A stretch of 26,089 nt of DNA. It comes from JABMRP01 sp964444795. Lineage in GTDB: Bacteria > Planctomycetota > Planctomycetia > Pirellulales > Thermoguttaceae. The stretch is from NCBI GenBank assembly GCA_964444795.1, contig CAYUIQ010000122.1, positions 1 through 26,089 of the forward strand, in the 5' to 3' direction. The notes under the pieces were generated by a model that made no database searches, was not told where the DNA came from, and saw only the letters and a program-made list of their open reading frames with translations. The first letter of the stretch is position 1; each line of letters starts with the position of its first letter. The position numbers were made by a program, and so were the translations under genes. Below are positions 15,097-23,162 of this stretch, piece after piece.

Positions 15097-15375
15097 ATGA
15101 ACGACCCGGGCGATGATCGCTCGCCTTTGGCAGTTGCGATGGGCTTGGCGGCCGAATGGTCGTCCCGGATCATGACGATCGCGGCGATCATGGTCCTGCC
15201 GGCCCTGGCGGGGCATTGGCTCGACGGTCGCCTGGCCATCTCGCCGGTGTTTGTGGCCCTGGGAAGCGCGCTGGGGCTGTTTGCAGGGATCTACCTGCTG
15301 AAGCGATTCAGCGATACGTTGCATCAAGGAGACTCCTCGTCGGGAGACGAAGAGCAGCCAGATGGGAAGCGGTGA
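15097..15375 (+). CDS. atpZ: AtpZ/AtpI-type small membrane protein of the ATP synthase operon
   Basis: A 92-residue protein with two transmembrane helices (around 28-44 and 51-68) separated by a short GHWLDGRL loop. This is the layout of AtpZ, a small protein encoded at the head of many atp operons and linked to Mg2+ handling or to assembly of the c-ring. The ATG was chosen; a TTG three codons upstream is possible. No clear ribosome binding site is seen. The C-terminal tail is hydrophilic and acidic. It is followed 36 bases later by a second small membrane protein. Function is assigned by position and topology, so the symbol is tentative. Confidence 0.75.
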   Translation: MNDPGDDRSPLAVAMGLAAEWSSRIMTIAAIMVLPALAGHWLDGRLAISPVFVALGSALGLFAGIYLLKRFSDTLHQGDSSSGDEEQPDGKR

Positions 15376-15411
15376 ATCGGAACCCTGGAAAATCGGTGCC
15401 GAGAGAGACAA

Positions 15412-15897
15412 GTGCGGACGGTGAACGGCAAGAATCGGGGAATTGGCCGGCGGTGGATGCGGATTCGCCGACAGGGGCTTGGCGTGCGAGAGGCCCTGTT
15501 GACGGTGGTGACGGTCGTCGTTTTCGCCCTGGTGGCTCCGGTGGCCCACGGTCAGAGCGGCGCGTCGGGATTGTGGGCGGCAGTGGCGGCCGCGGCGGTC
15601 TGCCTGGCCGGAGCCTCCGTGGCGCTGGCCGTGGGCGAGTGCTTTCGTAGCCCCGAGCGTGCCGTGATCGGCCTGGGGGTGTCGATGGCACCGCGGATGG
15701 GTATCCCCCTGGGATTCGCGTTGTGGGTCCACCTTGCGGGAGGGGTGCTGGCAGAGTCGGGCTTTTTGTATTATCTTGTGGTCTTCTATGCGGTCACCCT
15801 AGCGGTGGAAACGTCGTTGTGGCTACCTCCCGGCGAGCGGTCCGGTGACGTGACGTCGAACGATTCGACGCCGAACGACGCGGCGAACCTTCCTTGA
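15412..15897 (+). CDS. AtpI-like four-helix membrane protein
   Basis: A 161-residue protein between atpZ and atpB. About four hydrophobic segments are visible: LLTVVTVVVFALVAPVA, LWAAVAAAAVCLAGASVALA, the region around APRMGIPLGFALWVHLAGG, and FLYYLVVFYAVTLAVETSLW. Position and topology match the AtpI (subunit I) proteins that help assemble the c-ring. Sequence conservation is low, as is usual for AtpI. The start is GTG after a GAGAGA-type site; a second GTG three codons later is possible. The C-terminal 20 residues are hydrophilic. Confidence 0.7.
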   Translation: MRTVNGKNRGIGRRWMRIRRQGLGVREALLTVVTVVVFALVAPVAHGQSGASGLWAAVAAAAVCLAGASVALAVGECFRSPERAVIGLGVSMAPRMGIPLGFALWVHLAGGVLAESGFLYYLVVFYAVTLAVETSLWLPPGERSGDVTSNDSTPNDAANLP

Positions 15898-15918
15898 ATT
15901 TGCGAGCGACTCCGACCG

Positions 15919-16749
15919 ATGGACGCCAAGGAAACCCAAGAACTAGCCGGTCACGTCAAGGATTCATACTCCTTCCACTTCCCCGACTTCTTCCCCGGCC
16001 CCGCACATTGGCATTATCCCCAGCCCTTCGAGGACCTGGGGCTGAGGCTGAGCAAGTTCATGTTGCTGGAACTGGCCGTGGCCGGTTTGATGCTGGTGGT
16101 ATTTATTTCGCTGGCCCGAAAAATGGCCTCCGGGCAGCCGGTCCGGGGGCGGTTCTTGAATCTCTTCGAGGCGATGGTCCTGTTCGTTCGCGACGGGGTG
16201 GCCCGGCCGGCCATCGGGCGCAAGGACGGTGATCGCTTCCTCCCGTTTCTCTGGACGATCTTCTTCTTCGTGCTCTTCTGCAATCTCGCCGGGATGGTGC
16301 CTTGGGCCGGTTCGCCCACCGGGTCCATTTCGGTGACCGCCGCCATGGCGACGATGACGTTCGTGACTGTGGTGATCACGGGCATGAGGAAGTTCGGGGC
16401 GGTCGGGTTTTGGACCGGCTTGGTTCCCCACATGGAATTGCCCTTCGTGCTGGCCCTTTTCGTCAAGCCGATGCTGTTTGCCATCGAAGTGATGGGCTTG
16501 GGGATCAAGCATACGATTCTTTCCGTGCGACTTCTGGCCAACATGTTTGCCGGGCATCTGGTGCTGGCCGTGATCTTGAGTTTCATCGCCGCCACGGCCG
16601 CTTCGCCGCTCTGGTACGGGGTGATGCCGGCCAGCCTGCTGGGGGCCACCGCGTTGAGTATGTTGGAATTGTTCGTGGCCTTCCTGCAGGCCTACGTTTT
16701 CGTGTTTCTTTCAGCCCTATTCATCGGCATGTCCGTGCATCAGCACTAG
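15919..16749 (+). CDS. atpB: ATP synthase F0 subunit a
   Basis: A 276-residue polytopic membrane protein forming the stator side of the ion channel. The essential arginine is Arg204 in LSVRLLANMFAGH, with the conserved Asn208 nearby. Other family marks are the FLPFLWTIFFFVLFCNLAGM helix, KPMLFAIEVMG, and a final hydrophobic helix ending GMSVHQH. Length is normal. The N-terminus starts in the periplasmic, His-rich segment HFPDFFPGPAHWHYP. Its ribosome binding site is weak, so it may depend on coupling with the gene ending 22 bases upstream. Confidence 0.95.
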   Translation: MDAKETQELAGHVKDSYSFHFPDFFPGPAHWHYPQPFEDLGLRLSKFMLLELAVAGLMLVVFISLARKMASGQPVRGRFLNLFEAMVLFVRDGVARPAIGRKDGDRFLPFLWTIFFFVLFCNLAGMVPWAGSPTGSISVTAAMATMTFVTVVITGMRKFGAVGFWTGLVPHMELPFVLALFVKPMLFAIEVMGLGIKHTILSVRLLANMFAGHLVLAVILSFIAATAASPLWYGVMPASLLGATALSMLELFVAFLQAYVFVFLSALFIGMSVHQH

Positions 16750-16800
16750 GGGCTGGGCTCGCCGTGCCGGAGCGTCAGTTAATTCAAGGAGACGGATCAA

Positions 16801-17166
16801 GTGTTTAGACTGTGCAACATTGCCGCCCTGTGTTTTGTCCTGATGTTGATCGCCTTGCCGGCCCTGGCCCAAGACGAGAAGACCGAGGCTACCGACGAGA
16901 CCAAGGTCGAAGCCACCGACGAGGCCGCGGCCGTGGCCGAGAAGGAACGCGCCGAGCAGAGCCTGATCGTCCTCGGTGGCGCGTTCGGAGCGGGCATGAT
17001 CATCATCGGTGCCGGAATGGGTATCAGCCGGATCGGGTCCTGTGCCGTGGAAAGCATGGCTCGGCAGCCGGAAGTGGCCGACAAAATCTCCACCGCCATG
17101 ATCGTCTCGGCCGCGCTGATCGAAGGGGCCACGTTCTTCGGCCTGATCGTCTGCATGCTCGGCTAG
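16801..17166 (+). CDS. atpE: ATP synthase F0 subunit c with N-terminal signal peptide
   Basis: A 121-residue c-ring subunit. The GTG start has AAGGAG 9 bases upstream. Residues 1-23 are a clear signal peptide (CFVLMLIALPALA before QDEK). Residues 24-52 are an acidic, repetitive linker (KTEATDE, KVEATDE). The hairpin proper follows: helix 1 with the glycine pattern GAFGAGMIIIGAGMG, loop ARQPE, helix 2 with the ion-carrying Glu108 in AALIEGATFFG. The residues after Glu108 are Gly and Ala, not the Ser/Thr pair of Na+-binding c subunits, so a proton-driven enzyme is inferred. Bacterial c subunits are usually about 80 residues; the extra length is the cleavable presequence and linker. Confidence 0.95.
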   Translation: MFRLCNIAALCFVLMLIALPALAQDEKTEATDETKVEATDEAAAVAEKERAEQSLIVLGGAFGAGMIIIGAGMGISRIGSCAVESMARQPEVADKISTAMIVSAALIEGATFFGLIVCMLG

Positions 17167-17316
17167 ACGCGATCGTTCGCTCCCTGCCAGAAACGCGTAC
17201 AGAACGGCCTCCATGGTCGGGCGCGGTTCGGCGGAGGTATCGTGAAAGGGACATCGCAAAGCACGCCCCGGAAGATCCCCATGCATTTTTTACGGGTACC
17301 AAGAGGCCATAGTACG

Positions 17317-17955
17317 ATGCTAGCACGAGTTGTTCCCAGCCTCGTGGCGGTCATGGTTTTGGTGGCAGTCGTTTTGATCGCCACCGCTCCAGCCGCCGCT
17401 TCCGGGGCACCCGGCCACGGGGGAGAATCCGGAGACAGTCCGCCAGACCTCAACCCCCTGGACTGGAAGTCCGATCTGGCCATCTTCACCGGCGTTCTCT
17501 TCGTCATCCTGTTCGTGGTGCTGTCGAAGTTCGCCTGGGGGCCCATCGCTTCCGGGTTGGACAAACGCGAGCAGCGCATCGCCGACGAGATCGCCGCGGC
17601 CGAGAAGAGCAACTCCGACGCCAAGCAACTGCTGGGCCAGTACGACGAGAAGCTGGCCGGAGCCAAGGACGAGGTTCGTCAGATCATCGACTCGGCCCGA
17701 CGCGACGCCGAGCAACTCGGCCGCGAGATGCTCGACAAGGCCCGGGCCGACGCCGCCGCGGAAGCCGAGCGGGCTCGGCAGGACATCGAGACGGCCACCG
17801 GCGCCGCTCTGGAACAGTTGGCCACCCGCGGGGCCGATTTGGCGGTCGATCTGGCCGGCAAGATTCTCCGCGCCCAGGTCGATGCGAGCGCCCATAAACA
17901 ACTGATTCAGCAAGCCGTGTCCGAGTTCCCTCAAGCCGACGCGGATACCAACTAG
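17317..17955 (+). CDS. atpF: ATP synthase F0 subunit b
   Basis: A 212-residue peripheral stalk subunit. Residues 1-28 look like a signal peptide (MLARVVPSLVAVMVLVAVVL, cut near APAAA), then a Gly/Pro-rich stretch, a membrane helix at about 52-72 (SDLAIFTGVLFVILFVVL), the conserved FAWGPIASGLDKRE junction, and a long charged coiled coil to the C-terminus. The ATG at 17317 was chosen because it gives a normal signal peptide and has AAGAGG 10 bases upstream. A GTG at 17242 with GGAGG 4 bases upstream, or an ATG at 17281, would add 25 or 12 residues before the signal and cannot be excluded. The 150-base gap after atpE is the largest inside the operon. Confidence 0.93.
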   Translation: MLARVVPSLVAVMVLVAVVLIATAPAAASGAPGHGGESGDSPPDLNPLDWKSDLAIFTGVLFVILFVVLSKFAWGPIASGLDKREQRIADEIAAAEKSNSDAKQLLGQYDEKLAGAKDEVRQIIDSARRDAEQLGREMLDKARADAAAEAERARQDIETATGAALEQLATRGADLAVDLAGKILRAQVDASAHKQLIQQAVSEFPQADADTN

Positions 17956-18022
17956 GCGACGAAAACCACCACACGGCAACACGGCCCCCCCAACCGAGAC
18001 GCCACCAGCGACGGATGTACCC

Positions 18023-18676
18023 ATGGCCAAAGACCCCACGGCGCAGGACGCTCGACACGCGGCCGAAAACGAGCCGGATATCGGCGTCGAACACGTCGCC
18101 ACCGTCTACGGCCAGGCCCTGCTGGACACCGCGGAGAAGGCTGGCCGGGTCGATGCGGTGCTGGAGGAGTTCGACTCGCTGGTCGGCGACGTGCTGGAGA
18201 AATTCCCCAAGTTCGAGTCGCTGCTCGGCTCGGCCTTGATTTCGCACGAGGAGAAGGAGGGAATTCTCGACCGCACCATCGGCGGCCTCGCTTCGCCCTT
18301 GTTGGTGAACTTTCTGAAAGTCGTTTCTCGCCACGGGCGGCTCGATTGCCTGCGAGCCATCCACCGGCGTACCCGAGAACTCCACGACCGGATGTGCGGC
18401 CGCGTGCCGGTTACCGTGAGTACGGCCACCGAAGTCGACCGCGACATGGCCGACCGAATCACCGAGCACCTGCGCGGCTTGCTCGACGGCGAACCGAAGC
18501 TGGAGCAGATCGTCGACCCCGAACTGATCGGGGGGCTTGTCGTGCAGGTCGGCGATACCGTCTACGACGGTTCCATCGCCACCCAACTAAAGAATACGCG
18601 CCAGCAAATGATCGACAGGAGCGTCCATGAAATTCAAAGCCGACGAGATCGCTTCCGTTATCCAACAGGAGATTGA
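18023..18676 (+). CDS. atpH: ATP synthase F1 subunit delta
   Basis: A 217-residue stalk-cap subunit linking subunit b to F1. The N-terminal helical domain carries VATVYGQALLDTAEKAGRVD, and the conserved C-terminal sandwich carries DPELIGGLVVQVGDTVYDGS. The family usually ends shortly after that motif; here the frame runs about 30 residues further and overlaps the start of atpA by 50 bases, an unusually long overlap for this operon. The atpA ribosome binding site therefore lies inside this gene. Start ATG follows CGGATG-rich sequence without a strong Shine-Dalgarno. Confidence 0.92.
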   Translation: MAKDPTAQDARHAAENEPDIGVEHVATVYGQALLDTAEKAGRVDAVLEEFDSLVGDVLEKFPKFESLLGSALISHEEKEGILDRTIGGLASPLLVNFLKVVSRHGRLDCLRAIHRRTRELHDRMCGRVPVTVSTATEVDRDMADRITEHLRGLLDGEPKLEQIVDPELIGGLVVQVGDTVYDGSIATQLKNTRQQMIDRSVHEIQSRRDRFRYPTGD

Positions 18677-20150
18677 ACAGTTCGAGTCCCAAATCGACGT
18701 CAGCGAGGTGGGACGCGTGCTGGAAGTGGGTGACGGAATCGCCAGAGTCTACGGGCTATCCAACGTGATGGCCGGTGAGATGGTCGAGTTCCCGGGTGGA
18801 ATTCACGGCCTGGCGTTCAATCTCGAAGAGAACTCCGTCGGGGTGATTATCCTCGGCGACTACCTCTCCATCAACGAGGGCGATCAGGTTCGCAGCACGG
18901 GACGCCTGCTCAGCGTGCCGGTCGGCGACGCCGTGCTGGGACGCGTGCTCGATCCGCTGGGCAACCCGCTCGACGGCAAGGGCCCCGTGGCCACGACCGA
19001 GCGGCGCGAGGTCGAGACCATGGCCCCCGGCGTAGCCCATCGCCAGCCGGTCAAGGAACCGCTGCAAACCGGTATCAAGGCCATCGATGCGATGACCCCC
19101 ATCGGCCGCGGACAGCGGGAACTGATCATCGGCGACCGCAAGACCGGCAAGACGGCCATCGGCATCGATACGATCATCAACCAGCGCAACACGGGCGTGA
19201 AGTGCTTCTACGTGGCGGTGGGGCAAAAGGAGTCGACCGTCGCCGGGCTGATCGAGGTGCTCCGCAAAGAAGGGGCCATGGAATACACCACGGTCATCCT
19301 GGCCGGTGCGTCTTGCCCCGCTCCGCTGCAATACGTGGCTCCCTATGCCGGCACGGCCATGGCCGAGTACTTCATGTACAAAGGCGAGCACGCTTTGATC
19401 GTCTACGACGATCTCTCCAAGCAGGCGGCCGCCTACCGGCAGCTTTCGCTGTTGATGCGACGTCCGCCGGGACGCGAGGCCTATCCGGGCGACGTCTTCT
19501 ACTGCCACAGCCGGCTCTTGGAGCGATCGGCCAAGCTCAGTGACGAACTCGGCGCCGGCTCGCTCACCTCGCTACCCATCGTCGAGACGCTCGAAGGCGA
19601 AGTGTCGGCCTATATCCCCACCAACGTCATCTCCATCACCGACGGGCAGATCTACCTGCAGCCCGACCTGTTCTTTGCCGGGCAACGGCCGGCGATGAAC
19701 GTGGGCATCTCGGTTTCCCGGGTGGGGGGTGCGGCCCAGGTGCCGGCGATGAAGAAAGTGGCCGGCGGCTTGCGGCTCGATCTGGCCGCCTTCCGCGAAC
19801 TGGAAGCCTTCGCCCAATTGGGTACCGATCTGGACGCCGCCACCCAGTCCCGGCTCGACCGCGGCTATCGCATGATCGAAATGCTCAAGCAGGGGCTCTA
19901 CCAGCCGCTGGACGTAATCGACCAGGTGTTGAGCATTTTTGCCGGTACGCGCGGCCATCTGGACGCTGTGCCCGTCGACCAAGTCCACGCCTGGGAAACG
20001 GGGTTCCTGAAATTCGTCCACGAGAAGAAGCAGGATATGTGGCAAAAGATCGCCGACAGCGGAAAGATGGAAGACGAATCGGCCGCCGAACTGGAGGCCG
20101 CGCTGGCCGAGTTCGCCGAACAATTTGAATCGGCTTCCGCCACCGCATAA
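18627..20150 (+). CDS. atpA: ATP synthase F1 subunit alpha
   Basis: A 507-residue regulatory nucleotide-binding subunit. Walker A GDRKTGKT is at 169-176, the family start MKFKADEIASVIQQEIEQFE is present, and VSRVGGAAQVPAMKKVAGGL near the C-terminal domain is diagnostic. Length is normal. AGGAG sits 6 bases before the ATG, within atpH. No unusual residues were noticed. Confidence 0.97.
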   Translation: MKFKADEIASVIQQEIEQFESQIDVSEVGRVLEVGDGIARVYGLSNVMAGEMVEFPGGIHGLAFNLEENSVGVIILGDYLSINEGDQVRSTGRLLSVPVGDAVLGRVLDPLGNPLDGKGPVATTERREVETMAPGVAHRQPVKEPLQTGIKAIDAMTPIGRGQRELIIGDRKTGKTAIGIDTIINQRNTGVKCFYVAVGQKESTVAGLIEVLRKEGAMEYTTVILAGASCPAPLQYVAPYAGTAMAEYFMYKGEHALIVYDDLSKQAAAYRQLSLLMRRPPGREAYPGDVFYCHSRLLERSAKLSDELGAGSLTSLPIVETLEGEVSAYIPTNVISITDGQIYLQPDLFFAGQRPAMNVGISVSRVGGAAQVPAMKKVAGGLRLDLAAFRELEAFAQLGTDLDAATQSRLDRGYRMIEMLKQGLYQPLDVIDQVLSIFAGTRGHLDAVPVDQVHAWETGFLKFVHEKKQDMWQKIADSGKMEDESAAELEAALAEFAEQFESASATA

Positions 20151-20195
20151 TCAGACTACATCGCTTACGACGAAAGATTCCCAAAGAGCATCACG

Positions 20196-21083
20196 ATGGC
20201 CAAGGCCCGAGCACTCGACAAACGCCGCAAGTCGATCCGCAACATCCGCAAGATCACGCGCACCATGGAATTGATTTCCACGGCGCAGTTCAAGCGGGCG
20301 ATGGACCGGGCCAGCGAGGCGACCGCCTACACTCGCCGCATCACCGCCCTGGTGCGCAATCTGGCACAATCGGGGCTTGAGGTGACGCATCCGCTGCTGG
20401 AGGGCCGGGAGAAAACCGACCGCGCCATCCTTCTGGTCATCAGCGCCAATCGGGGGCTGTGCGGCGGTTACAACTCCGGCGTGTTGCGGTTGGCCACCGC
20501 CCAGTGGGCCCGCTGGGGGGAGGAGATCCCCGAGCCGAAGCTGGAAGTGTCGGGCAAGCGGGGAATCTCGGCGTTCCGCTTCCGAAAGATCCAACCCGAC
20601 GAAACGTTCACCCACTTCGAGGACCGGCCCGCCTTCGAGGAAGTCAACGTCCTGGCCAACCGTTACCTTGAGGCCTACGAGGTCGGGCAATTGGACCGGC
20701 TGGACGTGGTCTACACCCGGTTCGAGACCATCAGCCGGCAGGAAGCCGTGGTCGAAACCTTGCTGCCATTTGGCGATCTCGACTCGGGCGACGAGACCGA
20801 ACCGGTGCAGGCTGGGGCGGAGATTCGCTACGATTTCCTCCCCTCGGCCGAGAGTATCCTCGAAGAGGTCGTGCCGGTCAGCTTCAGAACGAAGCTCTTC
20901 AAGTGTTTCCTCGACGCGGCCGTCAGCGAGCAGATCGCCCGAATGATCGCCATGAAAGCGGCCACCGAAAACGCCGATTCGATCGTCAGCAACCTGACGA
21001 TGGCCTACAACCGGGCCCGCCAAGGGCAGATCACCGGCGAACTGCTCGAAATCCTCGGCGGTGCCGAGGCGCTGAATAAGTAA
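20196..21083 (+). CDS. atpG: ATP synthase F1 subunit gamma
   Basis: A 295-residue central rotor shaft. Both conserved ends are present: RRKSIRNIRKITRTMELIS near the N-terminus and ARQGQITGELLEILGGAEAL at the C-terminus, which form the coiled coil inserted in the alpha/beta ring. The Rossmann-like middle has ISANRGLCGGYNSG. Length fits the family (285-300). AAAGAG lies about 8 bases before the ATG. Confidence 0.96.
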   Translation: MAKARALDKRRKSIRNIRKITRTMELISTAQFKRAMDRASEATAYTRRITALVRNLAQSGLEVTHPLLEGREKTDRAILLVISANRGLCGGYNSGVLRLATAQWARWGEEIPEPKLEVSGKRGISAFRFRKIQPDETFTHFEDRPAFEEVNVLANRYLEAYEVGQLDRLDVVYTRFETISRQEAVVETLLPFGDLDSGDETEPVQAGAEIRYDFLPSAESILEEVVPVSFRTKLFKCFLDAAVSEQIARMIAMKAATENADSIVSNLTMAYNRARQGQITGELLEILGGAEALNK

Positions 21084-21124
21084 GCACACACCCAACATGA
21101 CGCCATAACCCAAATAGCGAAGCC

Positions 21125-22606
21125 ATGTCGACAACCGAATCCTCCACGTCGGCCGCCGCGGCCGCCGAAAAGAACAACGGCTGGGTCACCCAGATCATCG
21201 GCTCGACCTTCGATGCCGAATTCCCCGAGGCCCGTCTCCCGGCGATCTACAACGCCGTGAAGATCACCGCCGAACACAAGGGCGTGAAAGTCGATCTCAC
21301 CGGCGAAGTGCAGCAGCATCTCGGCGGCAGTCGCGTGCGATGCGTCGCCCTGGGCAGCACCGACGGCATGGTCCGCGGCATGGCGTGTGTCGATACGGGC
21401 TCGCCCGTAACCGTTCCGGTGGGCGAGGCAACGTTGGGCCGCGTCTTCAACCTGGTCGGCGAACCGGTCGACGACCGCGGTCCCGTCAGCGCCGACGAGC
21501 GCTGGCCCATCCACCGCGAAGCGCCCGAGGTGACCGAGCTGTCGACCACGGTCGAGTTATTCGAGACGGGCATCAAGGTGATCGACCTGTTGACCCCGTT
21601 TGTGCGCGGCGGCAAGGCGGGGTTGTTCGGCGGGGCCGGCTTGGGCAAGACGGTCATCCTCACCGAACTGATCGCTCGAATCGCCAGCGCCCACGGCGGC
21701 TATTCCGTCTTCGCCGGCGTCGGCGAGCGGACCCGCGAGGGAAACGACCTTTGGTTGGAAATGCAGGAGACCGAGATTGGCACCACCGGCCGCAACGTGC
21801 TGGAACAAACGTGCATGGTCTTCGGCCAGATGAACGAGCCGCCGGGAGCAAGGCTCCGCGTGGCCCTCTCGGCGCTGACCATGGCCGAGTATTTCCGCGA
21901 CAGCATGGGCGCCGACGTCTTGCTCTTCATCGACAACATCTTCCGTTTCTCGCAAGCCGGTAGTGAGGTGTCGGCCCTGTTGGGACGCATGCCCTCGGCC
22001 GTGGGGTACCAGCCGACCCTGGCCACCGAGATGGGGGCCCTGCAAGAGCGAATCGCCTCGACTTCCAAGGGAGCCATCACCTCGGTCCAGGCGGTCTACG
22101 TACCGGCCGACGATCCGACCGACCCGGCCCCGGCCGCCGCGTTCGGCCAGCTCGACGCCTTCGTGTACCTCGAACGTTCGATCACCGAAAAGGGTATCTA
22201 CCCGGCCGTCGATCCGCTGGCCTCCAGTAGCCGGATTCTCGATCCACAGTACGTGGGCGACCGCCATTACGCCATCGCCCGGCGGGTGCAGATGACTCTG
22301 CAGCGCTATCGCGAGCTGCAAGATATCATCGCCATTCTGGGTGTCGACGAGCTCAGCGAAGAGGACAAGTTGGTCGTGCATCGGGCCCGGCGGATGGAGC
22401 GGTTCCTCTCACAGCCGTTCCTGGTGGCCGAGGTGTTTACCGGCAAGGAGGGCGAGATCACGCCCCTGGAAGAGACGATCCGCAGCTTCGAGGAGATCGC
22501 CGACGGCAAGTGGGATCACCTCGACGAACAGGCCTTCATGTACGTCGGGGCGGTCGAACAGGCGGCCGAGCAGGACAAAAAGATCAAGGCCATGGGGAAA
22601 GGTTAA
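21125..22606 (+). CDS. atpD: ATP synthase F1 subunit beta
   Basis: A 493-residue catalytic subunit. Walker A GGAGLGKT is at 169-176, followed by GVGERTREGNDLW with the catalytic glutamate and by the Walker B region (LLFIDNIFRFSQAGSEVSAL). YVPADDPTDPAP and the closing EGEITPLEETIRSFEEIADG are family hallmarks. The first 18 residues form a Ser/Ala-rich extension (TTESSTSAAAAAEKNNG) before the beta barrel. The stop is 2 bases from the atpC start. Confidence 0.97.
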   Translation: MSTTESSTSAAAAAEKNNGWVTQIIGSTFDAEFPEARLPAIYNAVKITAEHKGVKVDLTGEVQQHLGGSRVRCVALGSTDGMVRGMACVDTGSPVTVPVGEATLGRVFNLVGEPVDDRGPVSADERWPIHREAPEVTELSTTVELFETGIKVIDLLTPFVRGGKAGLFGGAGLGKTVILTELIARIASAHGGYSVFAGVGERTREGNDLWLEMQETEIGTTGRNVLEQTCMVFGQMNEPPGARLRVALSALTMAEYFRDSMGADVLLFIDNIFRFSQAGSEVSALLGRMPSAVGYQPTLATEMGALQERIASTSKGAITSVQAVYVPADDPTDPAPAAAFGQLDAFVYLERSITEKGIYPAVDPLASSSRILDPQYVGDRHYAIARRVQMTLQRYRELQDIIAILGVDELSEEDKLVVHRARRMERFLSQPFLVAEVFTGKEGEITPLEETIRSFEEIADGKWDHLDEQAFMYVGAVEQAAEQDKKIKAMGKG

Positions 22607-22608
22607 CG

Positions 22609-23010
22609 ATGGCCCAACTTCAGTGCATTGTGGTGACGCCCGAGTCGACCGTCCAGGATGAAACGGCCGAGTTCGTCGCGCTGCCGCTGTACGACGGCGA
22701 AATCGGCATCGCCCCGGGCCACGCCCCGCTGATCGGGCGTCTGGGGTATGGCGAAATGCGAATCACTCAAGGCGGTCGCGTGGCCAGATTCTACGTCGAC
22801 GGCGGTTTCGTCGAGGTGCTCGACGGCGTCGTTTCCGTGCTCACCGGCCGGGCCGTCGCCGCCTCGGAGCTTGACGCAGCGGTCGTCCAAGAGGCGCTCG
22901 ACACGGCCCGAGCCCGACCGGCCAACACGCCTGAACTGCTGGCCCAGCGCGACCGGGCCGTAGCCCAAAGCCGCGCCCAGTTGCGCGTCGCCCGCCGAGC
23001 GGACATTTGA
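22609..23010 (+). CDS. atpC: ATP synthase F1 subunit epsilon
   Basis: A 133-residue rotor subunit. The N-terminal beta sandwich carries QCIVVTPESTV, LPLYDGEIGIAPGHAPLIG and FYVDGGFVEVLDGVVSVLT, and the C-terminal part (about 85-133) is the Ala/Arg-rich helical hairpin. The ATG just after the atpD stop was chosen; GGGGAAAGG upstream, inside the end of atpD, can serve as ribosome binding site. It is the last gene of the operon and is followed by a large palindrome pair. Confidence 0.95.
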   Translation: MAQLQCIVVTPESTVQDETAEFVALPLYDGEIGIAPGHAPLIGRLGYGEMRITQGGRVARFYVDGGFVEVLDGVVSVLTGRAVAASELDAAVVQEALDTARARPANTPELLAQRDRAVAQSRAQLRVARRADI

Positions 23011-23033
23011 TCGTTTAGCGCTGGCACTTGTGC

Positions 23034-23121
23034 GTGTGCCACTGCTTGCTTGCAAGCAGTGCGGCGGGGTGAGATTGAAACCCGACAAACACGCACTGCT
23101 TGCAAGCAAGCAGTGGCACAC
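23034..23121. repeat. Perfect 30-bp inverted repeat after the atp operon (REP-like pair)
   Basis: The arms at 23034-23063 and 23092-23121 are exact reverse complements over 30 bases, with a 28-base loop. Each arm also contains the internal palindrome GCTTGCAAGC flanked by ACTG.../...CAGT, so each arm can fold alone. This double palindrome is typical of REP pairs (BIME-like). It sits 23 bases after the atpC stop and would form a very stable hairpin in the operon's mRNA, acting as terminator or 3' stabiliser. It is unrelated in sequence to the GTTCCTGACACC family. A second unit starts about 40 bases downstream. Confidence 0.85.
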
Positions 23122-23162
23122 CTTCCCGTCAGTGCCGCTTTTCTCAACGGGCTGCCAACGCC

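Noticed and set aside
16801..17166. Sodium-driven ATP synthase
   Set aside because: The residues after the carrier Glu108 are Gly-Ala and no Gln is at the matching helix 1 position, so the known Na+ ligand set is absent; a proton enzyme is more likely.
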